Notes: generated from the letters alone by a model not told the origin. A DNA stretch of 64,000 nucleotides from Paenibacillus whitsoniae (GCF_003955665.1 NZ_RXHU01000015.1:372001-436000), one strand, 5' to 3'; counted from the first letter of the stretch, positions 9,156 to 18,871 are shown. Translations and numbers: made by a program.

Positions 9156-11417
9156 ATGATAAAACGCTTCAGATTCAACCTTGCTTACAACACTTTATTC
9201 TTCAAATTAATGGTCAGCTTTCTATGCGTCATTATTCTGCTCGCTTCCTGCAATCTATTCACCTATATCCATTTAAGACAAAAGCTGTACAAAGAAATCG
9301 TTCGCAACAATGAGCTTGGCATGGAGCAGACGGTGGAGAATTATGAGAATCAATTCCGGATGACGCAATCCATGTTGATCGCCCTTATGCGATCCGATAC
9401 ATGGAGCGCTAATCTCGAGCTTCTGGATCGCGTCCCTGAGAACAAGCGCTACGACCTCATTCCCGAAATAAAAGAAGACTTGGCCGCGCTATACACCAAT
9501 CCGTTCCTTCAACTGGACAACTTTATTCTTATTTTCCGTACGGCAGGCTTTGTACTCGAAAAGGAAGGCACAAGCAGTATCGATGACATGTTCGCCAAGT
9601 ACTATTCCAGCAGCGAATATCCGGCCGATTTCTGGAGAAAAGCTACGATCGGCCACTCCTTTATGCAAGTGCTGCCAGTTGCTGAATATGCTGAAAAGAC
9701 GATGGGGAAGACTCGCTCATTGGGGGCCTTGATGCCGATTCTCTTCAAGGCTGTGCAATACGGAGAAGTTTACGGCCTCTTGATGGTGAATTCGCAACGG
9801 TTGTATACCGCATTCGGCCAGTCGGGAGATTCAACGTTCTACATTTTAGATCGAAGTGGCACTCCGCTTTTCGCATCCGCACCTTCAGAGGGTATGCAGG
9901 GGGCTGCCTCCCTTCCTCGGGAAGACACGTATCATGAACGTAACGGTAATTTTTATACCTTTTATAAAAAAGGGGCAGATACCGGCTTCACTTATATGCG
10001 CGTCGTCCCCATCGCCAGTATTGCCTCCGAAATGATGAGAATGAACCTGATACTCATTTCATTGCTGTCTACCACAGTCGTGGTTGCCATCATCACCTCG
10101 TTGCTGTTCAGCATGAGGCTTAACAATCCTCTTCGCCGAATCCTTGAGATGCTGGAACATAATTCTCCGTCAACACTTCCGACGTCTAGCAGCATTCGAG
10201 AGTATGCCATCCTCATCGACAGGATGAGCCGCATCATGCAGACGAACGAGTTGATCCGAACAGATCTCGACAAGAAAAATACACTCGTACGACAGTTTGC
10301 GTATACGAACAAAGTGAAGAACATCCCGATGGCTCCGAGTCTCGCCGATATCGAAGAACTCGCGCAGGCGGATCGTCCCTTTGCGGCCGTCCTTTATGAA
10401 ATCGCCTTCAAGAATCAAGAGAGGGAATATGACGAAGAGATGCTGATCCTCCGCAGGCTCATTCACGGCCTGCTATCTTCCATGGACGTCGTTACGCTTC
10501 AAATTGAACAGAACCGGTTCATGTCACTCATTTTTGATCCGGGCTCTAGGGACGAAATCGTGCATATACTTGAAACACTGAAGCAGTTGCTTCACGCCGA
10601 TAACTATCTCTACATGACAATCGCAGCCAGCCCTATCTATGAGGTAAACACGTCGTTCACCGAAGCTTATGGGCACTTATCCGCCTTGCTCAAGGAGCGA
10701 AGATTAAACGGAGATACGCAAATCATCACAGGACTTGGGACATCTTCGTATCGTATGAAGCTAACAACGGGAGAGGAACTACATGCGCTGCTGCTCTCTG
10801 GCAACGAGAATGCTGTGCTGGAGTGGATCGATCGACAGCTTAATCAATTGAATCGTAAGGATGCGGCTGTTGGAGAGTATCAAGAGTTTGCTCGGGGAGC
10901 GGCGGACCAAGCGGAGAAGACATTAACGAAGCTGAACATGAATATGCCAATGTTGATGGAGAAGTTGATCCCTTCTTCCTTCGATGCGCTAAACTGCTTC
11001 TACTCCGTGAAGCAGTACCAAGATTGGTTCCGGAAGCTCATCATACCGATACTAGCCGCCATTACGGAAAAGAATGTAACGAAGGATCCGATTGCTTCCT
11101 TTGTACTTGAGTACATGGAAGCTCACTTATGCGAGGATATCAATCTCGACGCGATCGCATACAAGCTAAATTTGACGCCAGGTTATCTCTCTGGTTACTT
11201 CAAAGAGAAAACTGGAGTTAACTTCAGCGATAAGTTGAACGAGCTCAGAATTAATCGGGCCAAAGAGCTGCTCACGACGAATATGGAGCTTCGCATTCAG
11301 GATGTGGCCCATTGCGTTGGCTACCAGAACGTCAACTCCTTTATCCGCATGTTCAAGCGCAGCTCAGGCGTTACGCCGGGTGAATATCGTAAATCTCTGC
11401 CATCTTCAACATCATAA
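9156..11417 (+). CDS. Membrane-bound AraC-family transcriptional regulator
   Basis: This 753-residue one-component sensor has a membrane segment at about 16-38, an extracellular sensing region to about 290, a second membrane segment at about 293-317, a cytoplasmic linker, and a C-terminal AraC/XylS double helix-turn-helix (about 650-748, with the DVAHCVGYQNVNSFIRMFK second helix motif). Proteins of this layout in Paenibacillaceae usually control the neighbouring sugar importer. Its divergent position and the paired operators at 3491 and 9021 make it the likely activator of the GH18 gene and the importer/GH20 operon. The ATG at 9156 follows GGGGGATTTGAGAGA. A terminator follows at 11433. Confidence 0.9.
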   Translation: MIKRFRFNLAYNTLFFKLMVSFLCVIILLASCNLFTYIHLRQKLYKEIVRNNELGMEQTVENYENQFRMTQSMLIALMRSDTWSANLELLDRVPENKRYDLIPEIKEDLAALYTNPFLQLDNFILIFRTAGFVLEKEGTSSIDDMFAKYYSSSEYPADFWRKATIGHSFMQVLPVAEYAEKTMGKTRSLGALMPILFKAVQYGEVYGLLMVNSQRLYTAFGQSGDSTFYILDRSGTPLFASAPSEGMQGAASLPREDTYHERNGNFYTFYKKGADTGFTYMRVVPIASIASEMMRMNLILISLLSTTVVVAIITSLLFSMRLNNPLRRILEMLEHNSPSTLPTSSSIREYAILIDRMSRIMQTNELIRTDLDKKNTLVRQFAYTNKVKNIPMAPSLADIEELAQADRPFAAVLYEIAFKNQEREYDEEMLILRRLIHGLLSSMDVVTLQIEQNRFMSLIFDPGSRDEIVHILETLKQLLHADNYLYMTIAASPIYEVNTSFTEAYGHLSALLKERRLNGDTQIITGLGTSSYRMKLTTGEELHALLLSGNENAVLEWIDRQLNQLNRKDAAVGEYQEFARGAADQAEKTLTKLNMNMPMLMEKLIPSSFDALNCFYSVKQYQDWFRKLIIPILAAITEKNVTKDPIASFVLEYMEAHLCEDINLDAIAYKLNLTPGYLSGYFKEKTGVNFSDKLNELRINRAKELLTTNMELRIQDVAHCVGYQNVNSFIRMFKRSSGVTPGEYRKSLPSSTS

Positions 11418-11432
11418 ATTAAACAATCTTTG

Positions 11433-11474
11433 AAAAAGACAGCCGCAAGAAACAAGAAAAGCGGCTGTCTTTTT
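11433..11474. terminator. Bidirectional intrinsic terminator
   Basis: AAAAAGACAGCCGC (11433-11446) pairs perfectly with GCGGCTGTCTTTTT (11461-11474) around a 14-nt loop. There are T-runs on both strands. It lies between the convergent AraC and ricin-GH18 genes. Confidence 0.9.
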
Positions 11475-11555
11475 GATCTTCCTACTGGGCAATTTTTATT
11501 CAGTATCCGGCAAAGACTTAATGGGATTGCTCACTTGTCAACGTTTCTCGCTTTC

Positions 11556-12917
11556 CTAATTTGACAAAAGCGGTTTGAGTGTTTTGGAAAATTCCCACCC
11601 TCTGCTTTCATCCATATGAATCTCCCAGTCAAAGGCACCGCGGATCTTCGGGTATTTCGCTTTGATCTGGTTCCATGCCGTCACAACTTGATTGACCGTC
11701 ATGTAATTGGCCTGATTGCTCACACCGAAACCAACTGCAACATGCTCAGCACCAAGCGCAGTTACCCACTTGTCGAGATTGCTTACAACAAATGCCGGGT
11801 CATTCAGCCCAGGACCATCGTAGTACTGAGGGGCGGCATAATCCAATGCCCCAGCCTGTACCATCGCTGTACAAAGTGTCAGATCGGCCGCTCTCCACGG
11901 AGCCGGAGGTGTTGTAATGATAAAGCCAGGGTATCGTTTCTTCAACTCGAGGCTGATCCAGATCATTTCATCCGTATTTGCCGAAACCGAACCCTCATAG
12001 TTATTCCAATCAATTCCGTCAAACCCGCCCAGCTGATTATAAATACTCACTATGCTGTTGATGAAGTTTTGCGATCTCTGACGATTCTCAAACGTAATGC
12101 CGGCGTTTGCTCCGCCGACAGATAAGATGATCTTTCGACCTTGGACGGTTCGGGCATAATTGATGTCTGCAACCAAGTTGGTAGCTGCACCTCTGCCATT
12201 GCCTGGTGTGTTCCAAGTTACAGCCCCCGTCGTGCCTGGAGCGCCGCCAACTGGCGTTGCACTAAACAGGTAAATCAAATTGTAGTTAGGATCGATATCA
12301 CGTATGCGGATCGGCGATTGCGGCCAGTAAGTCCAATACCCACCTAAAACCTTGGACTGCAAACCTCCCTCCAAAGTCAGCTTCCACTTCTGCGCACCAG
12401 TACCATTGGATTCAGCGATCTGTACATTTGTCCCGTTTGTAACGCCGGACCAGGACACATCGAGCGGCTTATTGGCATATTTGTTCACAATAGTAAAAGT
12501 GCCGTCGCTATTCGTATTGATAGACCACTTTTGCCCTTCGGAACCGTTATCCTCCCATAGATGAACGTTAGTACCATTGGTTGTTCCCATTCCGCTGATA
12601 TCCAGCACCTTGTTACTGATAGAGCTCTTGATCCGATAAAAGCCATCGGTGGTGAGCGAAATCACCCATTTCTGAGCACGGGTAGCGTCCTCCGCCCACT
12701 GCTGGACGTTAGTGCCGTCAGTCGTTCCCGAACCTGCCACATCCAGCAATTTATTACTGTTTACATTCACGATTTTGTACGTCGATCCGGAAACAACAGC
12801 TGGGTTTGCCGCTCCTAATGCTTGTTTTGGGACAAAAGTAAATTGGGTAATCATCAAGGCAATCGAAAGAAAAAAAATGAATAGCGGGTTTTTAATCATT
12901 CCGTTAATTTTTGGCAA
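11556..12917 (-). CDS. Secreted ricin-lectin / GH18-like protein
   Basis: This is a 453-residue secreted protein. It has a signal peptide (about 1-35), a ricin-type beta-trefoil (about 40-182) with three QKW repeats, and a GH18-like barrel (about 187-453). The barrel closely matches that of the SLH protein at 1-3298. The catalytic signature reads D300-G-I-D303-W-N305-N-Y-E308, as in the paralogue, rather than DxxDxDxE. The start is TTG at 12917 after AGGAGGTAGGTAACG; an in-frame ATG lies 18 nt downstream. It is probably a lectin-targeted glycan-binding or endo-acting protein; activity on chitin or N-glycans is inferred only. The shared operator was not found upstream, so it may be regulated differently. 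Confidence 0.88.
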   Translation of the reverse strand: MPKINGMIKNPLFIFFLSIALMITQFTFVPKQALGAANPAVVSGSTYKIVNVNSNKLLDVAGSGTTDGTNVQQWAEDATRAQKWVISLTTDGFYRIKSSISNKVLDISGMGTTNGTNVHLWEDNGSEGQKWSINTNSDGTFTIVNKYANKPLDVSWSGVTNGTNVQIAESNGTGAQKWKLTLEGGLQSKVLGGYWTYWPQSPIRIRDIDPNYNLIYLFSATPVGGAPGTTGAVTWNTPGNGRGAATNLVADINYARTVQGRKIILSVGGANAGITFENRQRSQNFINSIVSIYNQLGGFDGIDWNNYEGSVSANTDEMIWISLELKKRYPGFIITTPPAPWRAADLTLCTAMVQAGALDYAAPQYYDGPGLNDPAFVVSNLDKWVTALGAEHVAVGFGVSNQANYMTVNQVVTAWNQIKAKYPKIRGAFDWEIHMDESRGWEFSKTLKPLLSN

Positions 12918-13265
12918 CGTTACCTACCTCCTGATTTTTCTTTTACCTGCATTGCATTGCAAATATTCTGCCATTCCTGGATAAATTCCCTCGATCACCC
13001 CCGCGCTGACTTTCCATCAACTTCAACGCAATTCTACACAACGGTTCCAGGTTCTGATATCAGCAGTTTTGGGGGTCTGTATGCATTTCTGCCAAAATCG
13101 TAATAAACGCTTATTCAATTTAGAAAATGAATGTAACTCGAGTAATGCCTCGGGTTTGCCAGTTCAACCCCTGTTGGGGTGCAAGTCCATCTCCATTATC
13201 ATAGCTTTGTTTCAGTACCCAGGTCCCTTCGTTCCACGTTGCTTTCACTTGTATTTGTGAAGCAT
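12918..13265. other. Intergenic stretch with a possible gene remnant
   Basis: No complete gene is seen. On the minus strand about 13245-13100 encodes a short open stretch ending in TAA, with VKATWNEGTWVLKQSYDNGD and then GLNWQTRGITRVTF, which looks protein-like but has no start or upstream body. It may be the 3' remnant of a lost gene, or chance. Confidence 0.25.
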
Positions 13266-13304
13266 CACAAAAACCCGCCGCAAACCTGTGGCCTGCGGCG
13301 GGTT
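13266..13304 (-). terminator. Intrinsic terminator of the TetR gene
   Basis: AACCCGCCGCA (13272-13282) pairs perfectly with TGCGGCGGGTT (13294-13304). On the minus strand the stem is followed by a T-run. It lies about 65 nt beyond the TetR stop codon. Confidence 0.88.
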
Positions 13305-13370
13305 AATAGCAAACATGAAGCCAAAAGAGCGTCAGATGCAGCTGCGTTGCATTACGGTAACAAATTGACT

Positions 13371-13961
13371 TTATACGGGAGTTCCCCAAAAAGGGTGCAG
13401 ATTAACCGTGACAACTTCCATTACGTCTTTAACCATCGTTTCCACCGAGCGGTCTTGAGGATTCCGGCTCCACTGCAAGGCCGATCCGAAAATGCCCCAA
13501 CTGACGACAAGAGCCGTTGCTTCCACTTTCTCTCGCGAATTGCTCTGAATTGGCCCTTCTATTAACCAATTAAGCAGGAGCCGGTGAAGTTCCTTTTGCA
13601 TGGCGATTTCAAACATGGGCTCAAACTGTTTGTCTCCTGGAGTGATATACTGCCGAAACTGAAGAAGAAAATCGAATATGGTTTGGATGAGGATTTGAAA
13701 ATTATCCATATTGAATTTTGAATCTTCCGGCATTCTTTTCTGAATAATCAACTTAAACTTCTCCACCATCCAGTTCTCGAGAAAAGCAAATTTATCTTCG
13801 AAGTGAGCATAAAAGGTGGCACGATTCACTGTCGCCCGAGTTGCAATGTCGTGCACTGATATTGAATAGATATTTCTCTTTTCTCCAAGTAGATCATGGA
13901 AGGCCTGCATAATCAATTGACGCGTTCTTTTTACACGGGGGTCATTAGGATTCACTCTCAT
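13371..13961 (-). CDS. TetR/AcrR-family transcriptional regulator
   Basis: This 196-residue repressor has an N-terminal TetR helix-turn-helix (about 12-60, with TRATVNRATFYAHFEDKFAFL matching the family motif in two overlapping parts) and a C-terminal helical ligand-binding domain. It is divergent from the QorB-like reductase at 14157, the usual layout for a TetR repressor and its target. The ATG at 13961 has only a weak Shine-Dalgarno (AGAAAGTG). The ligand is unknown; a quinone or electrophile is inferred from the partner gene. Confidence 0.9.
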   Translation of the reverse strand: MRVNPNDPRVKRTRQLIMQAFHDLLGEKRNIYSISVHDIATRATVNRATFYAHFEDKFAFLENWMVEKFKLIIQKRMPEDSKFNMDNFQILIQTIFDFLLQFRQYITPGDKQFEPMFEIAMQKELHRLLLNWLIEGPIQSNSREKVEATALVVSWGIFGSALQWSRNPQDRSVETMVKDVMEVVTVNLHPFWGTPV

Positions 13962-14078
13962 TTAAACCACACTTTCTTTTGAATTCAAAAACAGTCAAAA
14001 AAGGATAAATGTTGGGAAGACAACAGTAGCTGCCTTTTGTTGGTTGTTCGTAAGACTCTTTCCATTTATCCTTTAATT

Positions 14079-14119
14079 ATACAATGTATCTCACACAAAA
14101 TTGTAGTGTAAGCAACACT
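14079..14119. promoter_or_regulatory. Candidate TetR operators in divergent region
   Basis: Two dyads lie between the divergent genes: ATACA-A-TGTAT at 14079-14089 and AGTGT-AAGCA-ACACT at 14105-14119, both perfect outside the spacer. The second is about 38 nt before the reductase start. Operator function is inferred from position. Confidence 0.45.
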
Positions 14120-14156
14120 GTATGAAGTTTCAGCAAAAAGAAAGGATGTTGTAGTC

Positions 14157-15011
14157 ATGATTATCGTTACCGGAGCAAACGGGAAATTAGGTCGGGGTGT
14201 GGTAGAGCAGTTGCTTAAACGTGTACCTGCTGGGCAGATCGGTGTCAGTGTCCGCGATCCGAATCAGGCGATAGCGCTCCAAGAACGCGGAGTCCGTGTT
14301 CGTCAGGGCGATTTCGGCGATGCCGAAAGTCTGAGCCACGCCTTCGAAGGGGCATCTCAAATTCTCATTGTTTCATCAGGCACCTTGGGCGAGGCTGGTA
14401 TTCGGCACCATCAAACAGCGATCGATATCGCAAAGAGGGCAGGGGCCCGTCGGGTGTTGTACACAAGCCACATGGGGGCTTCCCAGGCATCATACTTCAC
14501 TCCTATGATTCACCATTCATCTACCGAAGAACTGCTAAAAGCTTCAGATATCCCCTTCACCTCACTCCGCAATGGCTACTATGCCGGATCGGCTCTAATG
14601 TTGATCGGCGATGCACTGGAAACTGGGAAATTGATCGCTCCTGAAGACGGTCCGTTTGCCTGGACTGCTCACTCCGACTTGGCTGAAGCTGCGGCGGCGA
14701 TCATATGCGATCATAAATTAGATGGCATATCTCCCAATCTTACAGCATCCGAAGCCATTGACATGGAAGGGATAGCGAAGATCGTGTCTGAGATCATGGG
14801 GAAGACTATCCGTCGAATCGTTGTGTCGGACGAAGAGTATCGGGAGCGCTTAATATCCCAAGGCTGGCCGGAAGCAAGGGTCGATTTGATCTTAGGGATG
14901 TTTATGGCCAGCCGTGAAGGTGATTTCGCGCAAGTCGATCCTGCCCTAGCTAATTTGATCGGCCGCCCTCCAATGAGTTTTAGGGAGGTCTTGAAAGAGT
15001 CGCTTTCTTAG
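14157..15011 (+). CDS. NmrA-like SDR NAD(P)H:quinone oxidoreductase (QorB-like)
   Basis: This 284-residue cytoplasmic atypical short-chain dehydrogenase opens with the Rossmann motif VTGANGKLGRGVVEQLL. The short N-terminal half and RNGYYAGSAL are as in E. coli QorB-type NmrA proteins. It likely reduces quinones or related electrophiles with NADPH. The ATG at 14157 follows AAAGGATGTTGTAGTC. It is a single gene followed by a GGGCATC/GATGCCC hairpin (15045-15065). It is not obviously connected to sugar uptake. Confidence 0.85.
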   Translation: MIIVTGANGKLGRGVVEQLLKRVPAGQIGVSVRDPNQAIALQERGVRVRQGDFGDAESLSHAFEGASQILIVSSGTLGEAGIRHHQTAIDIAKRAGARRVLYTSHMGASQASYFTPMIHHSSTEELLKASDIPFTSLRNGYYAGSALMLIGDALETGKLIAPEDGPFAWTAHSDLAEAAAAIICDHKLDGISPNLTASEAIDMEGIAKIVSEIMGKTIRRIVVSDEEYRERLISQGWPEARVDLILGMFMASREGDFAQVDPALANLIGRPPMSFREVLKESLS

Positions 15012-15175
15012 CAACAAGGTCGATTAAGTTAGCTCATACGAATAGGGCATCTGTTATGGATGCCCTGTTGCGCCTTTTTCTCAATCCGGCGATATATGGT
15101 TCTGGAGTTTATCCGAGCAGCCCATCAGCTCTTTTGATTCCACCAATACAACCAACTTAAACGGAGAAGATTTAT

Positions 15176-15198
15176 TAAAATAAGTTTTGAAGTACTTC
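15176..15198. repeat. Solo end of the 20-bp-repeat element family (copy D)
   Basis: The sequence ATAAGTTTTGAAGTACTTC (15180-15198) matches the right terminus of the elements at 25.8, 48.1 and 63.1 kb. No hairpin or second unit accompanies it. The surrounding gap 15012-15256 otherwise holds only the weak hairpin at 15045-15065. Confidence 0.5.
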
Positions 15199-15256
15199 TT
15201 ACAAACCATTGTCTACAATCTCATTGAACTCCCTCGTTTCCATAATAAGCTTGATT

Positions 15257-18200
15257 TCATGAATGATCATGAGGCACTGTGATGGTCGCTGAAGCAGACG
15301 TTTCGTTACCCGCGTTGTCAGTTGCAGTATAGGAAATGGTATAAGTACGTCCTATTCCATTACCTAATCGTTCAGCACGTAAACGAAATGAAGTGGCCTT
15401 TGTACCGTAAATGGCCTCAATGTCACCATGACCACGATCCGGTTCATTGCTCGTAATGGAGGTTAATACCACCGATGCAACGCCTGATGCATCATCGCTC
15501 GAATTCAACGTTGCATGAATAGTCACCATTTGATGATTTGCCGGCCATATAGACGCTTTATCCAATTGTACGGATAGTAATGGCGCCGTTTTGTCTATCT
15601 TAAATTCGATTGTTTTGACCTGTTCTACATTGCCCGCTTGATCGTAACTGCGGTAACCAACCGTATAAATCCCTTCATCAAAGGCAGGAATGGAACCGGT
15701 ATAGGTCATCCAACCCCCATTATTCACTTGGTATTCTATTTTTGCTACACCGGATAAATCGTCGCTTGCAGAGAAGCTCACCATTACATCCGACGTAAAC
15801 CATCCATTGCTGCCATTAGGTGAAGCCGGTCTAACAGATGCGGCACTTACGGGTGCTGTCTTATCAGCTTGGGTCACTTTCACTTCAGCTTCTGCATAAA
15901 GGGACGTCAGTGGATTCGTGACGCGGATCACAGCGCTGCCAACAGCCAAAGCACGTAGATGCCCTTGGGCATCAATGTCTGCCACATCGCTATTCGTACT
16001 ACTCCAAAGCAGATTTTGATCCGTTGCGTCGTTTGGAGTTATCCCTGCCGTAAATAGATGCGTATCTCCTATATGCAAATCAAGCGTCTGGGTATCCAAG
16101 CTGATGCTCGTAGGAGGGATGAATTCAAATTTGGCGACATCCGCACGAAGGGGTCTGTCATGGGCTGAATTTGCATCCTCGACAGTGATGTAGCTGGACG
16201 AGCCTCGCGGCAAATCATAGATGCCGAGTACCTGCCATGAGCCTTGTAGTGAAAATTGATCGATAATCTTAGAATCACTCTTTACGCCATCCGTATAAAT
16301 CGAGTATTCGGCAGCTTTGGTCGTATACGCCGGAGCCGCTGGCGTTCCTGGCAAATAAACCGATACCCTATATCGTCCGGGTTGGGAGATTGTCGGACTC
16401 CATTTGGCCGATGCGCCCGTTGGATTCGTAATCGCCCGCGATATGCCGCCGTTATAACCTTTGAGAACCGTAGAAGTCACCCACTTATTCGTTGCGGTTC
16501 CTAGAGGCCCGTTGACTTCCGTATACCCCCCGTTTGTGCCATAACTATGATAGAGCGTAACCTGCTTAATGACAGGCATCGTTACTCGGATCCTCGCCTC
16601 GGCATAGAGGGAAGTTAGCGGATTCGCAGCACGAATCACCGCCTCTCCGGCCCCCGTCGCATTCACGTGCCCCTCAGCATCGACGGTTACGACTTGACTA
16701 TTTGAACTGCTCCAAACCAGCGTCTGGTCCGTGGCCTCAGCAGGCGTAAACACAGCTGTGAAGTCGTGCGTATCTCCTACCCGCAGATCAAGCGAATCGG
16801 TATCCAAAGCAATCCCGGTCGTAGGGATGGACTCGAACTTAATGACATCCGCCCTAAGCGGTCGATCGTGAGCGGGGTTTGCATCTTCGAGCAGGATGTA
16901 ACTGCTTGTTCCTCTTGGAAAATCATAGGATCCCAAATCTTTCCAAGATCCCTGCTCTGTGAATTGATCAACAACCTTCGTTTCCTGTTTTACTCCGTTG
17001 ATATAAATCGAATACGCAGCCATTTTCGTCGTATTCACCGGTGTGGATGGCGTTCCGGGAAGATACGCAGAAACTCGGTATCGTCCGGACGCGGACACAT
17101 TCGGCGTCCATTTGGCAGAGGATCCCGTTGGATTCGTAATCGCTCGCGAAATACCGCCGTTGTAGCCTTTGAGCACGGATGACGTTACCCATTTATTCGT
17201 AGCCGTTCCAAGCGGTCCATTGACTTCCGCATACCCCCCCATGTTGTAACCACTATAAAGGGTGATCGGATTGGTAATGGTCGGTGGAATCTCTTCGATA
17301 TAAGGAGCCTCCAGCCCGCCTTTGACATATATCGGATTCTCATCCAGCCGTAGCCGTACGTAGCCATTCGTTGGCGTATACGTCAACGTATTCCCCATCA
17401 TATCCGTGACATGAAGGGGGCTGCTAGTATAAAGCTTGAGGTCGGCTCCCGCCGGAGCGTACATAACCCGAATATCTTCCGTCGCTGTATGAAACTTATG
17501 ACTATAAGTTCCGGGGGCTACATCCTCCGTAGTTTGGAAATCCGCTCCCGTTAATTCCCGGGTCATCGTGGCATAAGCGGCATAGGCCGGCTTCGGCACA
17601 TACGCCCCTTTTGCATCGTCGGGATTCCGAATCAAACCGAACGTTCCCTCATATTCATTCGGAACCGTAGATTTATTTTGCAAATTATAAATATTGATTT
17701 TTTGGACACCGTTGGCCAAAGCAGTTACAATCCTTCTAGCTACATAGTTGGCTTGCACATGCTCATCGAAATTAAAGTTGCTGAAACCTGTCTCCGAAAG
17801 ATTGATGGGGATCGTTTGATTGTTGTTATAGGTTTTCATTATTTTTTTGTGCCTGTTGATATCTTTAACGAAATCCTCAGGGTTCCTCGTATACGAATGA
17901 AACGAATACTCATCCATATAATTCAGCGCGCCCTTCTGATAAAGCGATTCCAAAAATGCGTCTGAACCTAATTCGCCAAAGACAAATCCCGTTATTTTCA
18001 CATTCGGAAAAAGGGGATGAATTTGTTCATAGGATGTTTTTAACAGGTTAAAGTAAAAATCCGCCTTCTCTTGCTCCGTGGTAAGTCCCTTTCCAAACGA
18101 AGGAATGTCCGGTTCGTTCCAAATTTCCACCTGACCAATTTCCGGGTATCTGCTCAATACTTGCTTGCCATATTCCGCAAATGCCTCCCTTGCCTCCAGG

Positions 18201-18871
18201 CTCGTCGGTACATTTCCCCCATCGTATAAATTATTATATAATGCCAGAGTGATATAGGGCTTGAGATCGTTCGCCGCCACACGCGACATGAAATCGTCAT
18301 GGAAGGATTTGAAGCTATAGGCCCCCTTCGTCGTATCCTCGATGTCCCCCCAACGCAAGGAATCCCTGATATACTTAACCCCCATTTTCTTGGCGATCGG
18401 GATCAGCGCTGCTGAGTCTTGAGCAATTAGATCGGTTCGAGCGGCATGCGTTTGTACAGAAAAATGCGAATCCGCTACTTGGCTCAAATCGAAATTGGAA
18501 ACCACGGCGAACGATGTTTCTTTCGAGGCCATAACGTTCCCGTTTTGCTTGGCTGTAATCACTAAATTGAACCATCCATGTTTCCCGGGATTAACGGTTA
18601 GTACGGTGTTTCCATTACTCACCGCTTGGCTTCCGGACTCTACGGTGTTATTCCAATAATCGGAATATGCCCAATCAATCGAGTCCCCCTCCGTATTGAT
18701 TTTGAAGCTCTTGGTGTCATTTTCATAGAAAATGTTCCCTACTGTGTTTTGCTCGATGGATAGTGTTGCAGCATAAACCATCTGGCTTCCTGTAATCAGT
18801 GTGAACCCACATGCTGTCAGTAGCGTTATCACCAAAAATACAGAATATAAACGACTAAACTTGTTTGTCAT
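15257..18871 (-). CDS. Secreted multi-module clan GH-A glycosidase
   Basis: This is a 1204-residue extracellular enzyme. After a signal peptide (about 1-34) and a beta-sandwich (35-125) comes a clan GH-A TIM barrel (about 130-450) with the acid/base in IWNEPD (E253) and the probable nucleophile in NLSETGFSNF (E360). This layout resembles GH39/GH5-like enzymes, but the family is not certain. Next follow golvesin-like carbohydrate-associated modules (about 536-680 and 771-914), each followed by a BIG2 domain (about 690-768 and 917-1001). An OmpL47-type module (about 1007-1094) and a C-terminal Ig-like module end the protein. The two golvesin/BIG2 units are clear internal duplicates. The ATG at 18871 follows GGGAGAAGTATGCT. 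It lies downstream of the permease genes and is probably co-transcribed with them. Confidence 0.85.
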   Translation of the reverse strand: MTNKFSRLYSVFLVITLLTACGFTLITGSQMVYAATLSIEQNTVGNIFYENDTKSFKINTEGDSIDWAYSDYWNNTVESGSQAVSNGNTVLTVNPGKHGWFNLVITAKQNGNVMASKETSFAVVSNFDLSQVADSHFSVQTHAARTDLIAQDSAALIPIAKKMGVKYIRDSLRWGDIEDTTKGAYSFKSFHDDFMSRVAANDLKPYITLALYNNLYDGGNVPTSLEAREAFAEYGKQVLSRYPEIGQVEIWNEPDIPSFGKGLTTEQEKADFYFNLLKTSYEQIHPLFPNVKITGFVFGELGSDAFLESLYQKGALNYMDEYSFHSYTRNPEDFVKDINRHKKIMKTYNNNQTIPINLSETGFSNFNFDEHVQANYVARRIVTALANGVQKINIYNLQNKSTVPNEYEGTFGLIRNPDDAKGAYVPKPAYAAYATMTRELTGADFQTTEDVAPGTYSHKFHTATEDIRVMYAPAGADLKLYTSSPLHVTDMMGNTLTYTPTNGYVRLRLDENPIYVKGGLEAPYIEEIPPTITNPITLYSGYNMGGYAEVNGPLGTATNKWVTSSVLKGYNGGISRAITNPTGSSAKWTPNVSASGRYRVSAYLPGTPSTPVNTTKMAAYSIYINGVKQETKVVDQFTEQGSWKDLGSYDFPRGTSSYILLEDANPAHDRPLRADVIKFESIPTTGIALDTDSLDLRVGDTHDFTAVFTPAEATDQTLVWSSSNSQVVTVDAEGHVNATGAGEAVIRAANPLTSLYAEARIRVTMPVIKQVTLYHSYGTNGGYTEVNGPLGTATNKWVTSTVLKGYNGGISRAITNPTGASAKWSPTISQPGRYRVSVYLPGTPAAPAYTTKAAEYSIYTDGVKSDSKIIDQFSLQGSWQVLGIYDLPRGSSSYITVEDANSAHDRPLRADVAKFEFIPPTSISLDTQTLDLHIGDTHLFTAGITPNDATDQNLLWSSTNSDVADIDAQGHLRALAVGSAVIRVTNPLTSLYAEAEVKVTQADKTAPVSAASVRPASPNGSNGWFTSDVMVSFSASDDLSGVAKIEYQVNNGGWMTYTGSIPAFDEGIYTVGYRSYDQAGNVEQVKTIEFKIDKTAPLLSVQLDKASIWPANHQMVTIHATLNSSDDASGVASVVLTSITSNEPDRGHGDIEAIYGTKATSFRLRAERLGNGIGRTYTISYTATDNAGNETSASATITVPHDHS

